A DNA stretch of 64,000 bases from an uncultured Woeseiaceae bacterium (lineage in GTDB: Bacteria; Pseudomonadota; Gammaproteobacteria; Steroidobacterales; Woeseiaceae), in NCBI GenBank assembly GCA_945787845.1, contig CALZJH010000015.1, positions 1 through 64,000 on the forward strand, given 5' to 3'. This document shows, piece after piece, positions 37,585 to 47,096 of this stretch (within the stretch, counting starts at the first letter, position 1; each line of letters starts with the position of its first letter). The notes under the pieces were generated by a model. It was given only the letters and a program-made list of their open reading frames with translations, made no database searches and was not told where the DNA came from. Both the position numbers and the translations under genes were made by a program.

Positions 37585-38115
37585 ATGAGTACGCGGGCAA
37601 AAATTTTGTGCATTGCAGTCGTTGCGGCTGTTATCAGTGGCTGCGCAGCCAAAGGGCCGGAAATGAAGACAGTTGACCAAGTGGACCTTGAACGCTTCAT
37701 GGGCGCCTGGTACGTGATCGCAAACATTCCGACATTTCTTGAGAAAGAAGCCTACAACGCGGTTGAAACGTACAGCCTGAATGACGACGGCACAATTGCG
37801 ACCCAATTTACGTTCCGCAAAGGCGGTTTTGACGGCAAGCAAAAGGAATACAACCCGAAAGGCTTTATCACGGATACGGAATCGAACGCCCTCTGGGGCA
37901 TGCGATTCGTCTGGCCCATCAAGGCCGACTACCGGATTGTTTACCTGGATGACGACTACGCACAGACCGTCATCGGCCGCCAGGCCCGTGACTACGTCTG
38001 GATCATGGCACGTACACCCACAATCTCCGATGCGGATTACGAAAAGCTCGTGACGTTCGTTGAGTCGCTGGGCTACGACGTCTCCAAGCTGCAGCGAGTT
38101 CCGCAGAGCTGGTAA
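37585..38115 (+). CDS. Lipocalin-family lipoprotein (Blc-like)
   Basis: The 176-residue protein has a lipoprotein signal ending ISGC (lipidated Cys at 20) and the lipocalin motif FMGAWYVIANIPTFLE, with later YRIVYLDDDYAQTVIGR and YVWIMARTP, which match the Blc family of outer-membrane lipocalins that bind lysophospholipids or fatty acids. Start at 37585 gives a proper lipoprotein signal. Within the cluster it could carry modified lipids between membranes. It is followed after 4 bp by the FAD oxidoreductase. Confidence 0.9.
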   Translation: MSTRAKILCIAVVAAVISGCAAKGPEMKTVDQVDLERFMGAWYVIANIPTFLEKEAYNAVETYSLNDDGTIATQFTFRKGGFDGKQKEYNPKGFITDTESNALWGMRFVWPIKADYRIVYLDDDYAQTVIGRQARDYVWIMARTPTISDADYEKLVTFVESLGYDVSKLQRVPQSW

Positions 38116-38119
38116 TGCC

Positions 38120-39394
38120 ATGAAGATCGCGATTATAGGAACCGGGATTGCGGGCAATGTCGCCGCTTACAAGTTGCGAGAGCAGCACGACATCACGGTA
38201 TTTGAGTCCGGCTCCTACGTCGGTGGACATACGAACACGGTCGATGTTTTCGAGGACGGCGAACGGCACGCAGTCGATACCGGGTTTATCGTGTTTAATG
38301 ACCGGACGTATCCGAACTTCATTCAGCTGCTGGACGAAATCGGCCAGGAATCCCAAGCCAGCGAAATGAGTTTCAGTGTCCAGGTGGACGAGGGCGGCAT
38401 CGAATATTGCGGTTCGTCCATTAACGGCCTGTTCGCGCAGCGCAGGAATATGCTGCGGCCTCCTTTCTATCGCATGATTCGCGATATCCTTCGATTCAAC
38501 GAGTTGGCCCGGTCAGACATCGATCGATTTGACAACTCCGGGACGCTGGGTGACTTTCTGTCGGCCAACGGCTTCGGTGATGAGTTCATTGATCACTACC
38601 TGGTACCGATGGCGGCCGCAATCTGGTCGGCGGAGCCGGTGTCGGTTCTGGATATGCCCGTGGAGTTCCTCGTGAGGTTCTTCGCGAACCATGGACTCCT
38701 GCAAACCTCCAATCGGCCTACCTGGCGTGTCATCAGGGGCGGCTCGCGGGAGTACGTGGAGAAACTCGTCGCAGGACATCGCGATCGCATTCGTCTCAAC
38801 TCGCCCGTGCAGGCCGTTCGGCGCATCGATGATTGCGTTGAATTGCAGACAGCGTCCGGCGGGAAGGAAATTTTCGACTACGTGTTTATTGCCTGTCACA
38901 GCAACCAGGCCCTGTCTGTGCTCGAAGATGCGACGGCCGATGAACGCAGTGTGCTTGGCGCTATTGGATATCAGTTCAACGAGGCCATTCTCCACACCGA
39001 TGCCTCGCTGATGCCCGCGAGGCAGCGTGCCTGGGCCGCCTGGAACTACCATGTGCCGCGCGACCGGGCGCAGCACGTGGCCGTGACCTACAACATGAAT
39101 ATCCTGCAGCGGCTCGAGACACGGGAGCAATATCTCGTTACGCTCAACAACGACCGGCATATCGATCCTGACAAGATCATCCGCCGGATTGCGTACGACC
39201 ACCCAATATACTCGCGCGAGGCGGTTGCGGCGCAACAACGTCAACGCGATCTCAACAACGACCGAACGTTCTTCTGCGGTGCCTATTGGCGCAACGGCTT
39301 CCACGAAGACGGTGTAGTCAGCGCGTTGAGTGCCGTTGAACACTTCGAGACGAGGCTTAGCGATGGACAGTTGCATCTACGAAGGGCGAGTTAG
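38120..39394 (+). CDS. FAD-dependent oxidoreductase (amine-oxidase/NAD-binding fold)
   Basis: The 424-residue flavoprotein starts MKIAIIGTGIAGNVAAYKL, a GxGxxG FAD motif, and contains VGGHTNTVDV and GFIVFNDRTYPNFIQLL, typical of the oxidoreductases located beside DUF1365 and CFA synthase in many bacteria. It probably oxidises or saturates a fatty-acyl chain. The end overlaps DUF1365 by 32 bp, so both are translated together. Start was chosen at the Rossmann motif; the longer open frame runs through the lipocalin gene. Confidence 0.85.
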   Translation: MKIAIIGTGIAGNVAAYKLREQHDITVFESGSYVGGHTNTVDVFEDGERHAVDTGFIVFNDRTYPNFIQLLDEIGQESQASEMSFSVQVDEGGIEYCGSSINGLFAQRRNMLRPPFYRMIRDILRFNELARSDIDRFDNSGTLGDFLSANGFGDEFIDHYLVPMAAAIWSAEPVSVLDMPVEFLVRFFANHGLLQTSNRPTWRVIRGGSREYVEKLVAGHRDRIRLNSPVQAVRRIDDCVELQTASGGKEIFDYVFIACHSNQALSVLEDATADERSVLGAIGYQFNEAILHTDASLMPARQRAWAAWNYHVPRDRAQHVAVTYNMNILQRLETREQYLVTLNNDRHIDPDKIIRRIAYDHPIYSREAVAAQQRQRDLNNDRTFFCGAYWRNGFHEDGVVSALSAVEHFETRLSDGQLHLRRAS

Positions 39395-40130
39395 TCACAC
39401 GCGAACCCAGCCTGTGACGCACCAGTTCAGCTACCGGCTGTTCATGATGTACCTCGACCTCGACGAACTGCCGGCTCTGTTCTGCAAGCGCTGGTTCTGG
39501 TCTGATTCCAGGTTGGCGCTCGCCAGGTTCAGGCGTTCGGATCACCTGGGCCCGGATGACATGCCCCTGGCTGACGCCGTCCGCCTGCTCGTTGAAACGG
39601 AAACCGGCACGCGACCGACCGGGCCCGTACGTCTACTCACGAACTTGTCGTACTTCGGGTATTGCTTCAATCCCGTGAGCTTCTATTATTGTTTCAATGA
39701 GGACGATGAAACGGTCGACTTCATTGTGGCCGAAGTGAACAACACGCCCTGGGGCGAGCGTGAGACGTACGTCATGGACTGCCGGAGCAGGGACGTGGCG
39801 TCGTCATGGCGTTTTCGACCGAAGAAGAAGATGCACGTGTCGCCTTTCATGCCTATGGACCTGGAATACAACTGGGTGCTGTCTCTTCCCACGGACCGGC
39901 TCAGCGTGTTTATGACGAATTCGAAAGACGGCAAGCGCATATTCGATGCGACCCTGGATTTGAACCGCACGCTGATAAGCGGCCGGTCGCTGGCCAGCGT
40001 ATTGGTCCGGTTTCCGTTCATGACGGCCAAAACCGTCGTGTCCATCTACTGGGAGGCGCTGCGCCTCTGGATCAAGCGCTGTCCGTTCTATGCGCACCCC
40101 GGTAAGAAACCCGAGGTTACGGCCCGATGA
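39363..40130 (+). CDS. DUF1365 family protein
   Basis: The 255-residue protein has DUF1365 motifs: IYEGRVSHTRTQPVTHQFSYRLFMMYLDLDEL, LLTNLSYFGYCFNPVSFYYCF and VAEVNNTPWGERETYV, PFMPMDLEYNW. The family is of unknown biochemistry, almost always next to CFA synthase and an FAD oxidoreductase. It overlaps the oxidoreductase upstream and the CFA synthase downstream (ATGA at 40127-40130). It probably acts with them in fatty-acyl modification. Confidence 0.9.
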   Translation: MDSCIYEGRVSHTRTQPVTHQFSYRLFMMYLDLDELPALFCKRWFWSDSRLALARFRRSDHLGPDDMPLADAVRLLVETETGTRPTGPVRLLTNLSYFGYCFNPVSFYYCFNEDDETVDFIVAEVNNTPWGERETYVMDCRSRDVASSWRFRPKKKMHVSPFMPMDLEYNWVLSLPTDRLSVFMTNSKDGKRIFDATLDLNRTLISGRSLASVLVRFPFMTAKTVVSIYWEALRLWIKRCPFYAHPGKKPEVTAR

Positions 40131-41404
40131 ATACTCGCCTTGTTTCAGCCGACATGGCGGACCACAGAAAGGCCTCGGCCAAACCCTCGGCGCTCGACAG
40201 GCTGGCACGTCGTGCGGTTCTGTCTCGACTTGAGGGTCTGGAGGTGGGCCAGATCGTCATCGCTGAGGGTGATGAACAAACGACGTACGGCCGCTGCACG
40301 GAGGATTTTCCGGAAGCCGTGATGCTGCGTGTGCAGGGGTCGCGTTTCTATAGCGACATTGCGTTTGGTGGCTCCGTCGGTGCGGGCGAGTCTTACATCA
40401 ACGGATTGTGGGCTACCGACGACCTGACGAGCCTGCTGCGAATCCTGCTGCGCAATCGGGAAGTGCTCGAGAAGATGGACAGGGGATTCGCGGCTATCAG
40501 CCGGCCCCTGAAAAAGGCCATGCATGCGCTGAACAGGAACACACGTAAGGGCAGCCGCAAGAACATCGCAGCGCACTACGATCTCGGAAACGAGTTCTAC
40601 CAGCTCTGGCTCGACCCGACGATGATGTATTCCAGTGCGTACTTCGACACGCCGGACACGAGTCTCGACGCTGCCGCGTTGGCAAAGCTGGATCGTATCT
40701 GCAGGAAACTGAATTTGTCGGCTGGTGATTCGGTCATGGAGATTGGTACCGGCTGGGGCGGTTTCGCGATGCATGCGGCCGCAAATTACGGCTGCCACGT
40801 CACGACCACAACGATTTCCCGGCAGCAGCATGATTACGCGAAACAGGCGATCGTTGACGCGGGTCTCGATAACAAGATCACGCTGTTGTTCAGGGACTAT
40901 CGTGACCTCGAGGGTAGGTTCGACAAGCTGGTGTCTATCGAGATGATCGAAGCGGTAGGGCACGAGTACCACGACACCTTCTTCAGCAAATGTTGCGAGC
41001 TGCTGAAGCCGGACGGGCAGATGCTGTTGCAGGCGATCACGATCGCCGATCAACGCTACGAGAGCTACAAAAAGGGCGTGGATTTCATCAAGCGGTTTAT
41101 CTTCCCCGGCGGCTGCCTCACATCCGTCACGGACATGTCGCGCTCCCTGACCGAAAACACGGACATGCGCGTCATCCACCTCGAGGACATCGGTCCACAT
41201 TACGCGACCACACTGCGCCACTGGCACCATCGATTCCAGGCGCGTCTCGATGAGGTACGTAAACTGGGCTATTCCGATGCCTTCATCCGCCTGTGGCAAT
41301 TCTACCTGGCGTACTGCGAGAGCGCGTTCACCGAGCGGGCCACCGGCAATGTGCAGATGCTGATCATGCGGCCCGGCGCAAGGCGGGAGCGCTTCAGCTA
41401 CTAG
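40127..41404 (+). CDS. cfa: Cyclopropane-fatty-acyl-phospholipid synthase
   Basis: The 425-residue SAM-dependent enzyme has the full CFA synthase layout: N-terminal lipid-binding region (about 1-130), then IAAHYDLGNEFYQLWLD, MMYSSAYF, the SAM motif VMEIGTGWGGFAMHAA, VSIEMIEAVGHEY and the C-terminal IFPGGCLTS and LPIGPHY-type HLEDIGPHYATTLRHW. It adds a methylene across the double bond of unsaturated phospholipid chains, protecting membranes. It is the final gene of the operon. With the shorter methyltransferase at the start, the operon has two CFA-fold enzymes. Confidence 0.93.
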   Translation: MNTRLVSADMADHRKASAKPSALDRLARRAVLSRLEGLEVGQIVIAEGDEQTTYGRCTEDFPEAVMLRVQGSRFYSDIAFGGSVGAGESYINGLWATDDLTSLLRILLRNREVLEKMDRGFAAISRPLKKAMHALNRNTRKGSRKNIAAHYDLGNEFYQLWLDPTMMYSSAYFDTPDTSLDAAALAKLDRICRKLNLSAGDSVMEIGTGWGGFAMHAAANYGCHVTTTTISRQQHDYAKQAIVDAGLDNKITLLFRDYRDLEGRFDKLVSIEMIEAVGHEYHDTFFSKCCELLKPDGQMLLQAITIADQRYESYKKGVDFIKRFIFPGGCLTSVTDMSRSLTENTDMRVIHLEDIGPHYATTLRHWHHRFQARLDEVRKLGYSDAFIRLWQFYLAYCESAFTERATGNVQMLIMRPGARRERFSY

Positions 41405-41543
41405 GCCTGCGGGCCGCCCGATCTGGGGCAATCGTGGTTTATACCAAAGTGACCTGCGGAAAGACGCCGTGTTTATTTTCAGGGACTTGGTACCATTGCC
41501 ACGCCTGATTAAACTATCCTGCCTCTGACAATCTCGTGACCTA

Positions 41544-42884
41544 ATGAAGACACTCAACCGCTCGCTCGTCGTCGTCGGCGCCGTGCTGATTCAACTGGCG
41601 CTGGGCGCTATTTACGCCTGGTCCGTGTTTACTGCAAGACTGACTGATGCGGCAGGCGCCTATGCGTTTTCCGCAAGCGAGACCGCCTGGGTGTTTTCGT
41701 CAGGCCTCGCGACGTTCGCGATCGTGATGGTGTTGGCGGGCCGTGTGTTGCCCAGGACGGGACCGCAAAGGCTGTCGATCGCGGGTGGCCTGTTGCTGGG
41801 AACCGGCTATGTATTGGCTGGCTTCTTCGGCGAGAGTTTCTGGGTTCAACTGCTATGCATTGGAATCATTGGCGGCACGGGCATCGGTCTTGCTTACGTT
41901 GTGCCGATTTCGGTGTGCGTTAAGTGGTTCCCCGACAAGAAAGGCCTGATCACCGGGCTGGCGGTTGCCGGCTTCGGGTTCGGCGCGACCATCTGGGTCA
42001 AGCTGGCCGGCTCCTGGTTCGGGGGGCTCCTCAACACGACCAACGTATTCGGCCTCCCGGGCGTACAAAGCGTGTTCGTTATCTACGGCATCGCATTAGC
42101 CCTGCTGGTGTTGCTTGGCAGCGCGGTAATGGTAAATCCACCGGACGGGTACCAGCCTGCCGGCTGGACCCCGCCAACGTCGGATGCCGGCGATCATGAA
42201 GGGGCCGTGGAGTTCCGGGCACGCGACATGCTGCGCACACCGCAGTTCTACATGCTGTGGCTGGTTTTCATGTTTTCGGGGATCGCCGGGCTCATGGTGA
42301 TTTACTGCATCAAGCTCTTCGGCATCGACGTACTGGAGTACAACGGAGTTGTCGGGGCAGGGGCGCTGACCGGTACCGCCATGGCCTGGTACGCGATCTT
42401 CAACGGACTCGGGCGGATCGCCTGGGGTGGCATCAGCGACAGGATTGGTCGCAAGCTGGCCATCACAGTGAATGCGGCGCTGCAGGGCATCATCATGCTC
42501 ATGGCCTACCACGTGTTCGTTCGCTACGGTTACCAATACGGATTCATCGTGGCCGCCGCGCTGATCGGCTTTAACTACGGTGGTTGTTTCGCGCTGTTCC
42601 CGGCAATCACGGCCGACTATTTCGGCAACAAGAACGTCGGCAGCAACTACGGCTGGGTATTTACGGCCTACGGCATTGCCGGGCTTGCGGGGCCACTGCT
42701 GGCCGGCTACTTCAAGGATGCCGCACAGGGCGCGGCACAGCCGTCAGTCTGGATGACGCCGTTCATCATTGCCGGGTCCGTCTGCTTGCTGGGGGCGGTC
42801 GTTATTGCCTTCACGGTCAGGCCAAAACGCTTGCCACGCGGGCGAGCGGCCGTGGCGGCCAAGCAGCCTGCGCCCGCAGCCTAG
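41544..42884 (+). CDS. OFA-family MFS transporter (oxalate/formate antiporter type)
   Basis: The 446-residue protein has 12 predicted transmembrane helices and the OFA signature: VLIQLALGAIYAWSVFTARL at the first helix, GIGLAYVVPISVCVKWFPDKKGLITG and NYGGCFALFPAITADYFG. OFA proteins exchange or import small carboxylates such as oxalate, formate or pyruvate; the substrate is not certain. It is 139 bp downstream of cfa with no clear terminator between them, and its stop codon overlaps the convergent IorB-like gene by 4 bp. Confidence 0.87.
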   Translation: MKTLNRSLVVVGAVLIQLALGAIYAWSVFTARLTDAAGAYAFSASETAWVFSSGLATFAIVMVLAGRVLPRTGPQRLSIAGGLLLGTGYVLAGFFGESFWVQLLCIGIIGGTGIGLAYVVPISVCVKWFPDKKGLITGLAVAGFGFGATIWVKLAGSWFGGLLNTTNVFGLPGVQSVFVIYGIALALLVLLGSAVMVNPPDGYQPAGWTPPTSDAGDHEGAVEFRARDMLRTPQFYMLWLVFMFSGIAGLMVIYCIKLFGIDVLEYNGVVGAGALTGTAMAWYAIFNGLGRIAWGGISDRIGRKLAITVNAALQGIIMLMAYHVFVRYGYQYGFIVAAALIGFNYGGCFALFPAITADYFGNKNVGSNYGWVFTAYGIAGLAGPLLAGYFKDAAQGAAQPSVWMTPFIIAGSVCLLGAVVIAFTVRPKRLPRGRAAVAAKQPAPAA

Positions 42885-45049
42885 ACGAAGATACCCGACC
42901 GGGCGAACGGCAGTTCGCGTATGCGGGTCCCGGTCGCGCCAAAAATGGCGTTTGTAATCGCCGGTGTTGCGGGTGCGATCGGTGGCTCGCCAAGTCCGGT
43001 GGGTGAATGATCACTCTGGATAAAGTGACACTCGATTTCGGGTGCCTGGCCGATGCGTAGCAGTTCGTAGTCGCTGAAGTTGCTTTGCTGGACCGCACCA
43101 TTGGCGAACGTGATTTCAAGCTGAGCCGTGCTCAGTGCATCTACGACGCAGCCCTCGACCTGGTTTTTCGCGCCGCTCAGATTAAGAATGGGCCCGACGT
43201 CGGCTGCCGAGAATACTTTCTCGACCTTAACGGAAGACCCGTCCGCCACGACTTCGGCGACGTGGGACACGTAGCCGAGGTGATCGTAGTGGAACGCAAT
43301 TCCGAGACCGCGGCCCTCACCGAGCTCGCGCTCGCCCCAGCCTGCCTTTTCAGCCGCCAGTTTCAGCGTATCGCTGACGCGCTGCCGGTCAATCTGCGTA
43401 TCGCCATAGGATCTCGACAGCAGGTCGAGCCGGAACTCGAGCGCATCGCGCCCGGTCGCGAGGGCGACCTCGTCGAAGAAGCTCTGGTAGCACCAGCAAT
43501 AGGCCGAGTGGCCGGGTGAACGCCAGGGTCCGGTCGGGACGTTGGTCTCGATCAACGACTGGCGCAGGCGGAAGTTCGGTACCAGGCCTGCCGGATAGTG
43601 TCCCGGAGAGAGGCTTGCGCCACTGACGGGCTCGCCGTCGCGACCGAAGGTAACGAAGTGATGGTCAAACGCGATCATCTTGCCGTCATCATCCAGGCCG
43701 GCCCTGAAATGGTGCCAGCCTGCCGGGCGGTAGAAGTCGTGACGCATATCGTCTTCGCGCGTCCATTGCAGTTGCACGGGTTGGCCGACTTCGCGCGCGA
43801 TCCAGGCGACTTCAGCCATAAAGTCATTGCGAAGGCGCCGACCGAAGCCACCGCCAATACGCGTCAGGTTCACGTGAACGCGGTCTTCCGGGATGCCCAG
43901 CGTCTCTGCAACCAGTGAACGTCCGGACTTCGGGTTCTGCGTCGGCGCCCAGAACTCCACGCGGCCGGATTCATGGAAGTGTGCCGTGCAGTTTTGCGGC
44001 TCCATGTTGGCGTGCGAAACAAACGGATAGTAGTAAGTCGCCTCAACGACTTTGCTGGCACCGGCCAGTGTCGCGTCCACGTCGCCGTCGGATCGCAGCG
44101 TGTCGCCAGGCTCCTCGAGCAGCGCTTCGGCCTGCCGGTCGTAATCCGCCGTTGAATCCGCCTGGTCGGTTACCCAGTCCACACGCAGTTTCTCGCGTGC
44201 GGAATTCGCCTCCCACCAGGTGTTGGCGACGATAGCTACGCCCGCCTGCAGACCACGAGGGTCGTCCGTGCCTTCCACTATAAAGGCATGCGTAACGCCG
44301 GGCAGCTTCCGGACCTGCTCGATGTTCGCGTCGCCAACCTTGCCACCGAACGTCGGGCATTTCTCGAAGACCGCATAGAGCATGCTATCGAGGCGAACAT
44401 CGCAGCCAAACAAGGGTTGCCCCGTGTGAATCTGCTGGTTATCCACGCCGGGTACGAACGTCCCGAGCAACGAAAAATCAGATGGACGGCTCTTCAGGTC
44501 CAGGTCATCGATGTCGGGAACAGGCAACTGCGCCGCGGCTTCGAGCAATGTCTCGTAGCGAGCTGAGTTGCCGCTATTCGCATGAGTAACCATGCCATTC
44601 TCAGTGCTGCATTCATCCGCGGCTACGCCCCAGCCCTCAGCGGCGGCGGCAACCAGCAGCTGCCGCGCGGCAGTGCCCGCCACGCGCAGGTCATCCCAGC
44701 CATCCGGTGTGCCGCGGCTACCGCCAACGACCTGGCGACCATAGCGGTCATCGAGAGGCGCCTGTTCGACCGATACGACTTTCCAGTCGACGTCGAGGCA
44801 CTCGGCAACGACCATGGGGAATGCGGTTTTCACACCTTGCCCGGCCTCTGGGTTCTTGCTGACGATAGTGACAGTGCCATCGGTGTTGATGCGGACATAC
44901 AGGTTCGCAACCCAGGTTTCCGCATCGATGCTTGCGCCGTCTGTCGTGCCGACTCGGCCACAGCCAATGATCAAGGCGCCCGAGGCGAGCATCGATACCT
45001 TCAGGAAGGACCTTCGATTCATGGATGCGCGGGGTTTCAGATCGGTCAT
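42881..45049 (-). CDS. Molybdenum hydroxylase large subunit, IorB-like (copy 1)
   Basis: The 722-residue protein belongs to the xanthine-dehydrogenase superfamily molybdopterin-binding subunits of isoquinoline 1-oxidoreductase type. It has a Tat-like signal with NRRSFLKVS and a Cys at its end (residues 10-30), [28 protein letters not shown] and the catalytic Glu in [17 protein letters not shown]. It should be a periplasmic aldehyde or N-heterocycle hydroxylase. The start at 45049 follows an AAGGAGG ribosome site and overlaps the small subunit's TGA. No cytochrome subunit gene is adjacent. The substrate is unknown. Confidence 0.87.
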   Translation of the reverse strand: MTDLKPRASMNRRSFLKVSMLASGALIIGCGRVGTTDGASIDAETWVANLYVRINTDGTVTIVSKNPEAGQGVKTAFPMVVAECLDVDWKVVSVEQAPLDDRYGRQVVGGSRGTPDGWDDLRVAGTAARQLLVAAAAEGWGVAADECSTENGMVTHANSGNSARYETLLEAAAQLPVPDIDDLDLKSRPSDFSLLGTFVPGVDNQQIHTGQPLFGCDVRLDSMLYAVFEKCPTFGGKVGDANIEQVRKLPGVTHAFIVEGTDDPRGLQAGVAIVANTWWEANSAREKLRVDWVTDQADSTADYDRQAEALLEEPGDTLRSDGDVDATLAGASKVVEATYYYPFVSHANMEPQNCTAHFHESGRVEFWAPTQNPKSGRSLVAETLGIPEDRVHVNLTRIGGGFGRRLRNDFMAEVAWIAREVGQPVQLQWTREDDMRHDFYRPAGWHHFRAGLDDDGKMIAFDHHFVTFGRDGEPVSGASLSPGHYPAGLVPNFRLRQSLIETNVPTGPWRSPGHSAYCWCYQSFFDEVALATGRDALEFRLDLLSRSYGDTQIDRQRVSDTLKLAAEKAGWGERELGEGRGLGIAFHYDHLGYVSHVAEVVADGSSVKVEKVFSAADVGPILNLSGAKNQVEGCVVDALSTAQLEITFANGAVQQSNFSDYELLRIGQAPEIECHFIQSDHSPTGLGEPPIAPATPAITNAIFGATGTRIRELPFARSGIFV

Positions 45050-45513
45050 GACGCACCTCCTTCTCTCGCAGCACGCTTGATGGCCTTGCGGATACGGTGA
45101 TAGGTGCCGCAGCGACACATCACGCCGGCCATGGCACTGTCGATATCCTCGTCACTGGGGTCCGGGTTTTGTGACAGCAGGGCGCTTGCGGTCAGGATCT
45201 GGCCTGCCTGGCAGTAGCCGCATTGCGCAACGTCTTCTTCATTCCAGGCCTGCTGGACGGGATGTTGGCCCGCGGGATCGAGTCCTTCGATCGTCGTGAT
45301 GTCCATGCCCGCCATGCTGATCGCGGGCATCACGCAGGACCGCATTGGCACACCGTTCACCAGCACGGTGCACGACCCGCACACGCCAATGCCGCAGCTG
45401 TACTTGGTCCCGACCAGGTTGAGTTTGTCCCGCAGGGCCCATAGCAGGGGCATATCCGAGGGAGCGTCGAGGGAATAAGACTGCCCGTTGATCTTCAGCG
45501 TCACGCTGCTCAT
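45046..45513 (-). CDS. Molybdenum hydroxylase 2Fe-2S subunit, IorA-like (copy 1)
   Basis: The 155-residue protein carries the two 2Fe-2S clusters of Ior[16 protein letters not shown] with a later Cys near 60 and CGYCQAGQ, with [13 protein letters not shown] at the C-terminus. It has no export signal and would be co-exported with the Tat-tagged large subunit. Start at 45513 (MSSVTLKIN) is supported by family N-termini; a longer frame exists. Overlaps the large-subunit start by 4 bp. Confidence 0.93.
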   Translation of the reverse strand: MSSVTLKINGQSYSLDAPSDMPLLWALRDKLNLVGTKYSCGIGVCGSCTVLVNGVPMRSCVMPAISMAGMDITTIEGLDPAGQHPVQQAWNEEDVAQCGYCQAGQILTASALLSQNPDPSDEDIDSAMAGVMCRCGTYHRIRKAIKRAAREGGAS

Positions 45514-45594
45514 GGAGGTCTCCGAACGAACAAGAAAACGCATGGCAACTTTGCCACCTCTCGAGCAATCCGGGAATAGTCAATTGCCGCAGGC

Positions 45595-46335
45595 CTACGT
45601 ACCCGCGGATGCTTCGGCCGCGAGCCGGCAAACCGCGTCGACTTGTGACTCGATGCCGTGCTCCTGGCGAACGTAGTCCGGAAACGTGCAGCTCATGGCG
45701 CCGGCGACACAACCGTCGAGGCCGAAGATTGGAGCGGCAACGCAAACGAAGCCCCGGGTCATCTCCTCGTCGTCGATCGCATACCTGTCCGACCTGACCC
45801 GCTCCAGTTCCTGGCGCAGCTTCTTCGGGTCGGTGATGGTCTGTGGCGTAAATGCCTCGAGCTTGCGACTTGCCACTCGGCGTATTAGCGCCTTGCCGGA
45901 ATGTGCCAGGAGAACTTTGCCCATGGCCGTCGAGTGCAGGGGGAATGACTTGCCGATTTCCGAATGCAGTCGCAGGCCGAAGCTGCTGGATTCAATCTTG
46001 TCGATATAGACACCCGCATCGTCGTTGAGAATACCGAGCGTCGCCACGTGCCCGAACGCATCGTGAAGCTGCTGCAGGTAAGGGCGTGCCGTCTCGCGAA
46101 AATCGTAGTTCGATGTAACAGACGCGCCGATGCGTGCGAGCAGCAGGCCGCCGCGGTAGTGCCGGCTTTGCTCGTCGTGGGTCAGCGCAGAAATCTCGAC
46201 CAGTTCTTTCAGGAGGCGATGCGTGCTGGCCTTGGGCAATCCCGTGGCCTGGACGATTTCGGCAAAGGGCAGGCCGGCTTTGCCGGCGGTCGTCACAGCA
46301 TCGATAATCTTAAATCCCTTGCTAAGGGCGCTCAT
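45595..46335 (-). CDS. IclR-family transcriptional regulator (KdgR-like)
   Basis: The 246-residue protein has an N-terminal winged helix (FAEIVQATGLPKASTHRLLKEL) and a C-terminal IclR effector domain (HSTAMGKVLLA, EEMTRGFVCVAAPIFG). It diverges from KDPG aldolase and KDG kinase genes, as KdgR does in several bacteria, so it probably represses those genes until KDG or a related sugar acid is present. The start MSALSKGFKIIDAV aligns with the family; the open frame to 46431 crosses the operator. It is tail-to-head with the IorA gene, on the same strand. Confidence 0.85.
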   Translation of the reverse strand: MSALSKGFKIIDAVTTAGKAGLPFAEIVQATGLPKASTHRLLKELVEISALTHDEQSRHYRGGLLLARIGASVTSNYDFRETARPYLQQLHDAFGHVATLGILNDDAGVYIDKIESSSFGLRLHSEIGKSFPLHSTAMGKVLLAHSGKALIRRVASRKLEAFTPQTITDPKKLRQELERVRSDRYAIDDEEMTRGFVCVAAPIFGLDGCVAGAMSCTFPDYVRQEHGIESQVDAVCRLAAEASAGT

Positions 46336-46408
46336 GGCTGACGGTCCTCGTATTGCGCTTGACACGACTCGGGTGTCCGGCGGTAGAATAGAACAAATAA
46401 GAAACTTA

Positions 46409-46424
46409 GTTCCAAATATGGAAC
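46409..46424. promoter_or_regulatory. Palindrome GTTCCA-N4-TGGAAC, candidate IclR-type operator
   Basis: An exact palindrome with 6-bp arms (GTTCCA and TGGAAC) and a 4-base spacer lies 21 bp upstream of the eda GTG start and 73 bp upstream of the IclR gene. IclR-family sites commonly have GTTCC/GGAAC-type arms. It fits repression of both divergent genes. Confidence 0.7.
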
Positions 46425-46445
46425 TTGTCAAGTGGGAGCAACAAC

Positions 46446-47096
46446 GTGTCCATCGATATCAACAACACACTGCAAGCCGTACCTGTCGTGCCCCTCGTGC
46501 AGTCCGACGATCCTGCCACGGCTGTCCTGGTATCCCGGGCGCTCGCCGCCGGTGGCCTTACGGTCGCAGAGGTCGTGTTCCGGACCGATCGCGCATTGGA
46601 ATGTCTGCAGGCGGTAGCCGAGGAGGTACCGGAGATGATCGCCGGTGCCGGTACTGTACTGACCGCAGAACAGGCTGATGCTGCCGTCGATGCGGGTGCC
46701 AGGTTCATTGTTTCGCCGGGTCTCGACGATGGCGTTGTCGCTACAGCCAAAGCGCGCGGGGTTCCCGTATATCCCGGGATCGTGACGCCCAGCGAAGTGC
46801 AGCACGCGCACAACCTGGGGCTCGATGTCGTCAAATTCTTCCCGGCCTCCATCGCCGGCGGGGTGCCTGCACTGAAAGCATTGTCCAGCGTCTTCCGGCA
46901 CATGCGTTTCATGCCGACCGGTGGGGTGTCGCCGGGCAACCTGGCGGACTTCCTCGCGGTGCCGGCGGTCCTGGCTTGCGGTGGCAGCTGGCTGACGCCC
47001 GCAGACGCCATAGCCAAAGGCGATTACGAACAGATAACAACGCTTGCGAAAGAGGCGGTAGAGATCGCCAGGCAAGCAAGAGGAGAACAAAAATGA
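46446..47096 (+). CDS. eda: KDPG/KHG aldolase
   Basis: The 216-residue class I aldolase splits 2-keto-3-deoxy-6-phosphogluconate to pyruvate and glyceraldehyde-3-phosphate. It has the pattern [36 protein letters not shown] and the Schiff-base Lys in VVKFFPAS. Start was placed at the GTG at 46446, 7 bases after GGGAG; a TTG at 46425 begins the longer frame. It overlaps KDG kinase by 4 bp. It sits behind a KdgR-type palindrome. Confidence 0.92.
   Translation: MSIDINNTLQAVPVVPLVQSDDPATAVLVSRALAAGGLTVAEVVFRTDRALECLQAVAEEVPEMIAGAGTVLTAEQADAAVDAGARFIVSPGLDDGVVATAKARGVPVYPGIVTPSEVQHAHNLGLDVVKFFPASIAGGVPALKALSSVFRHMRFMPTGGVSPGNLADFLAVPAVLACGGSWLTPADAIAKGDYEQITTLAKEAVEIARQARGEQK

Noticed and set aside
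40145-41557. 470-codon open frame opposite the CFA synthase gene
   Set aside because: Antisense shadow; the plus-strand gene has all expected CFA synthase motifs.
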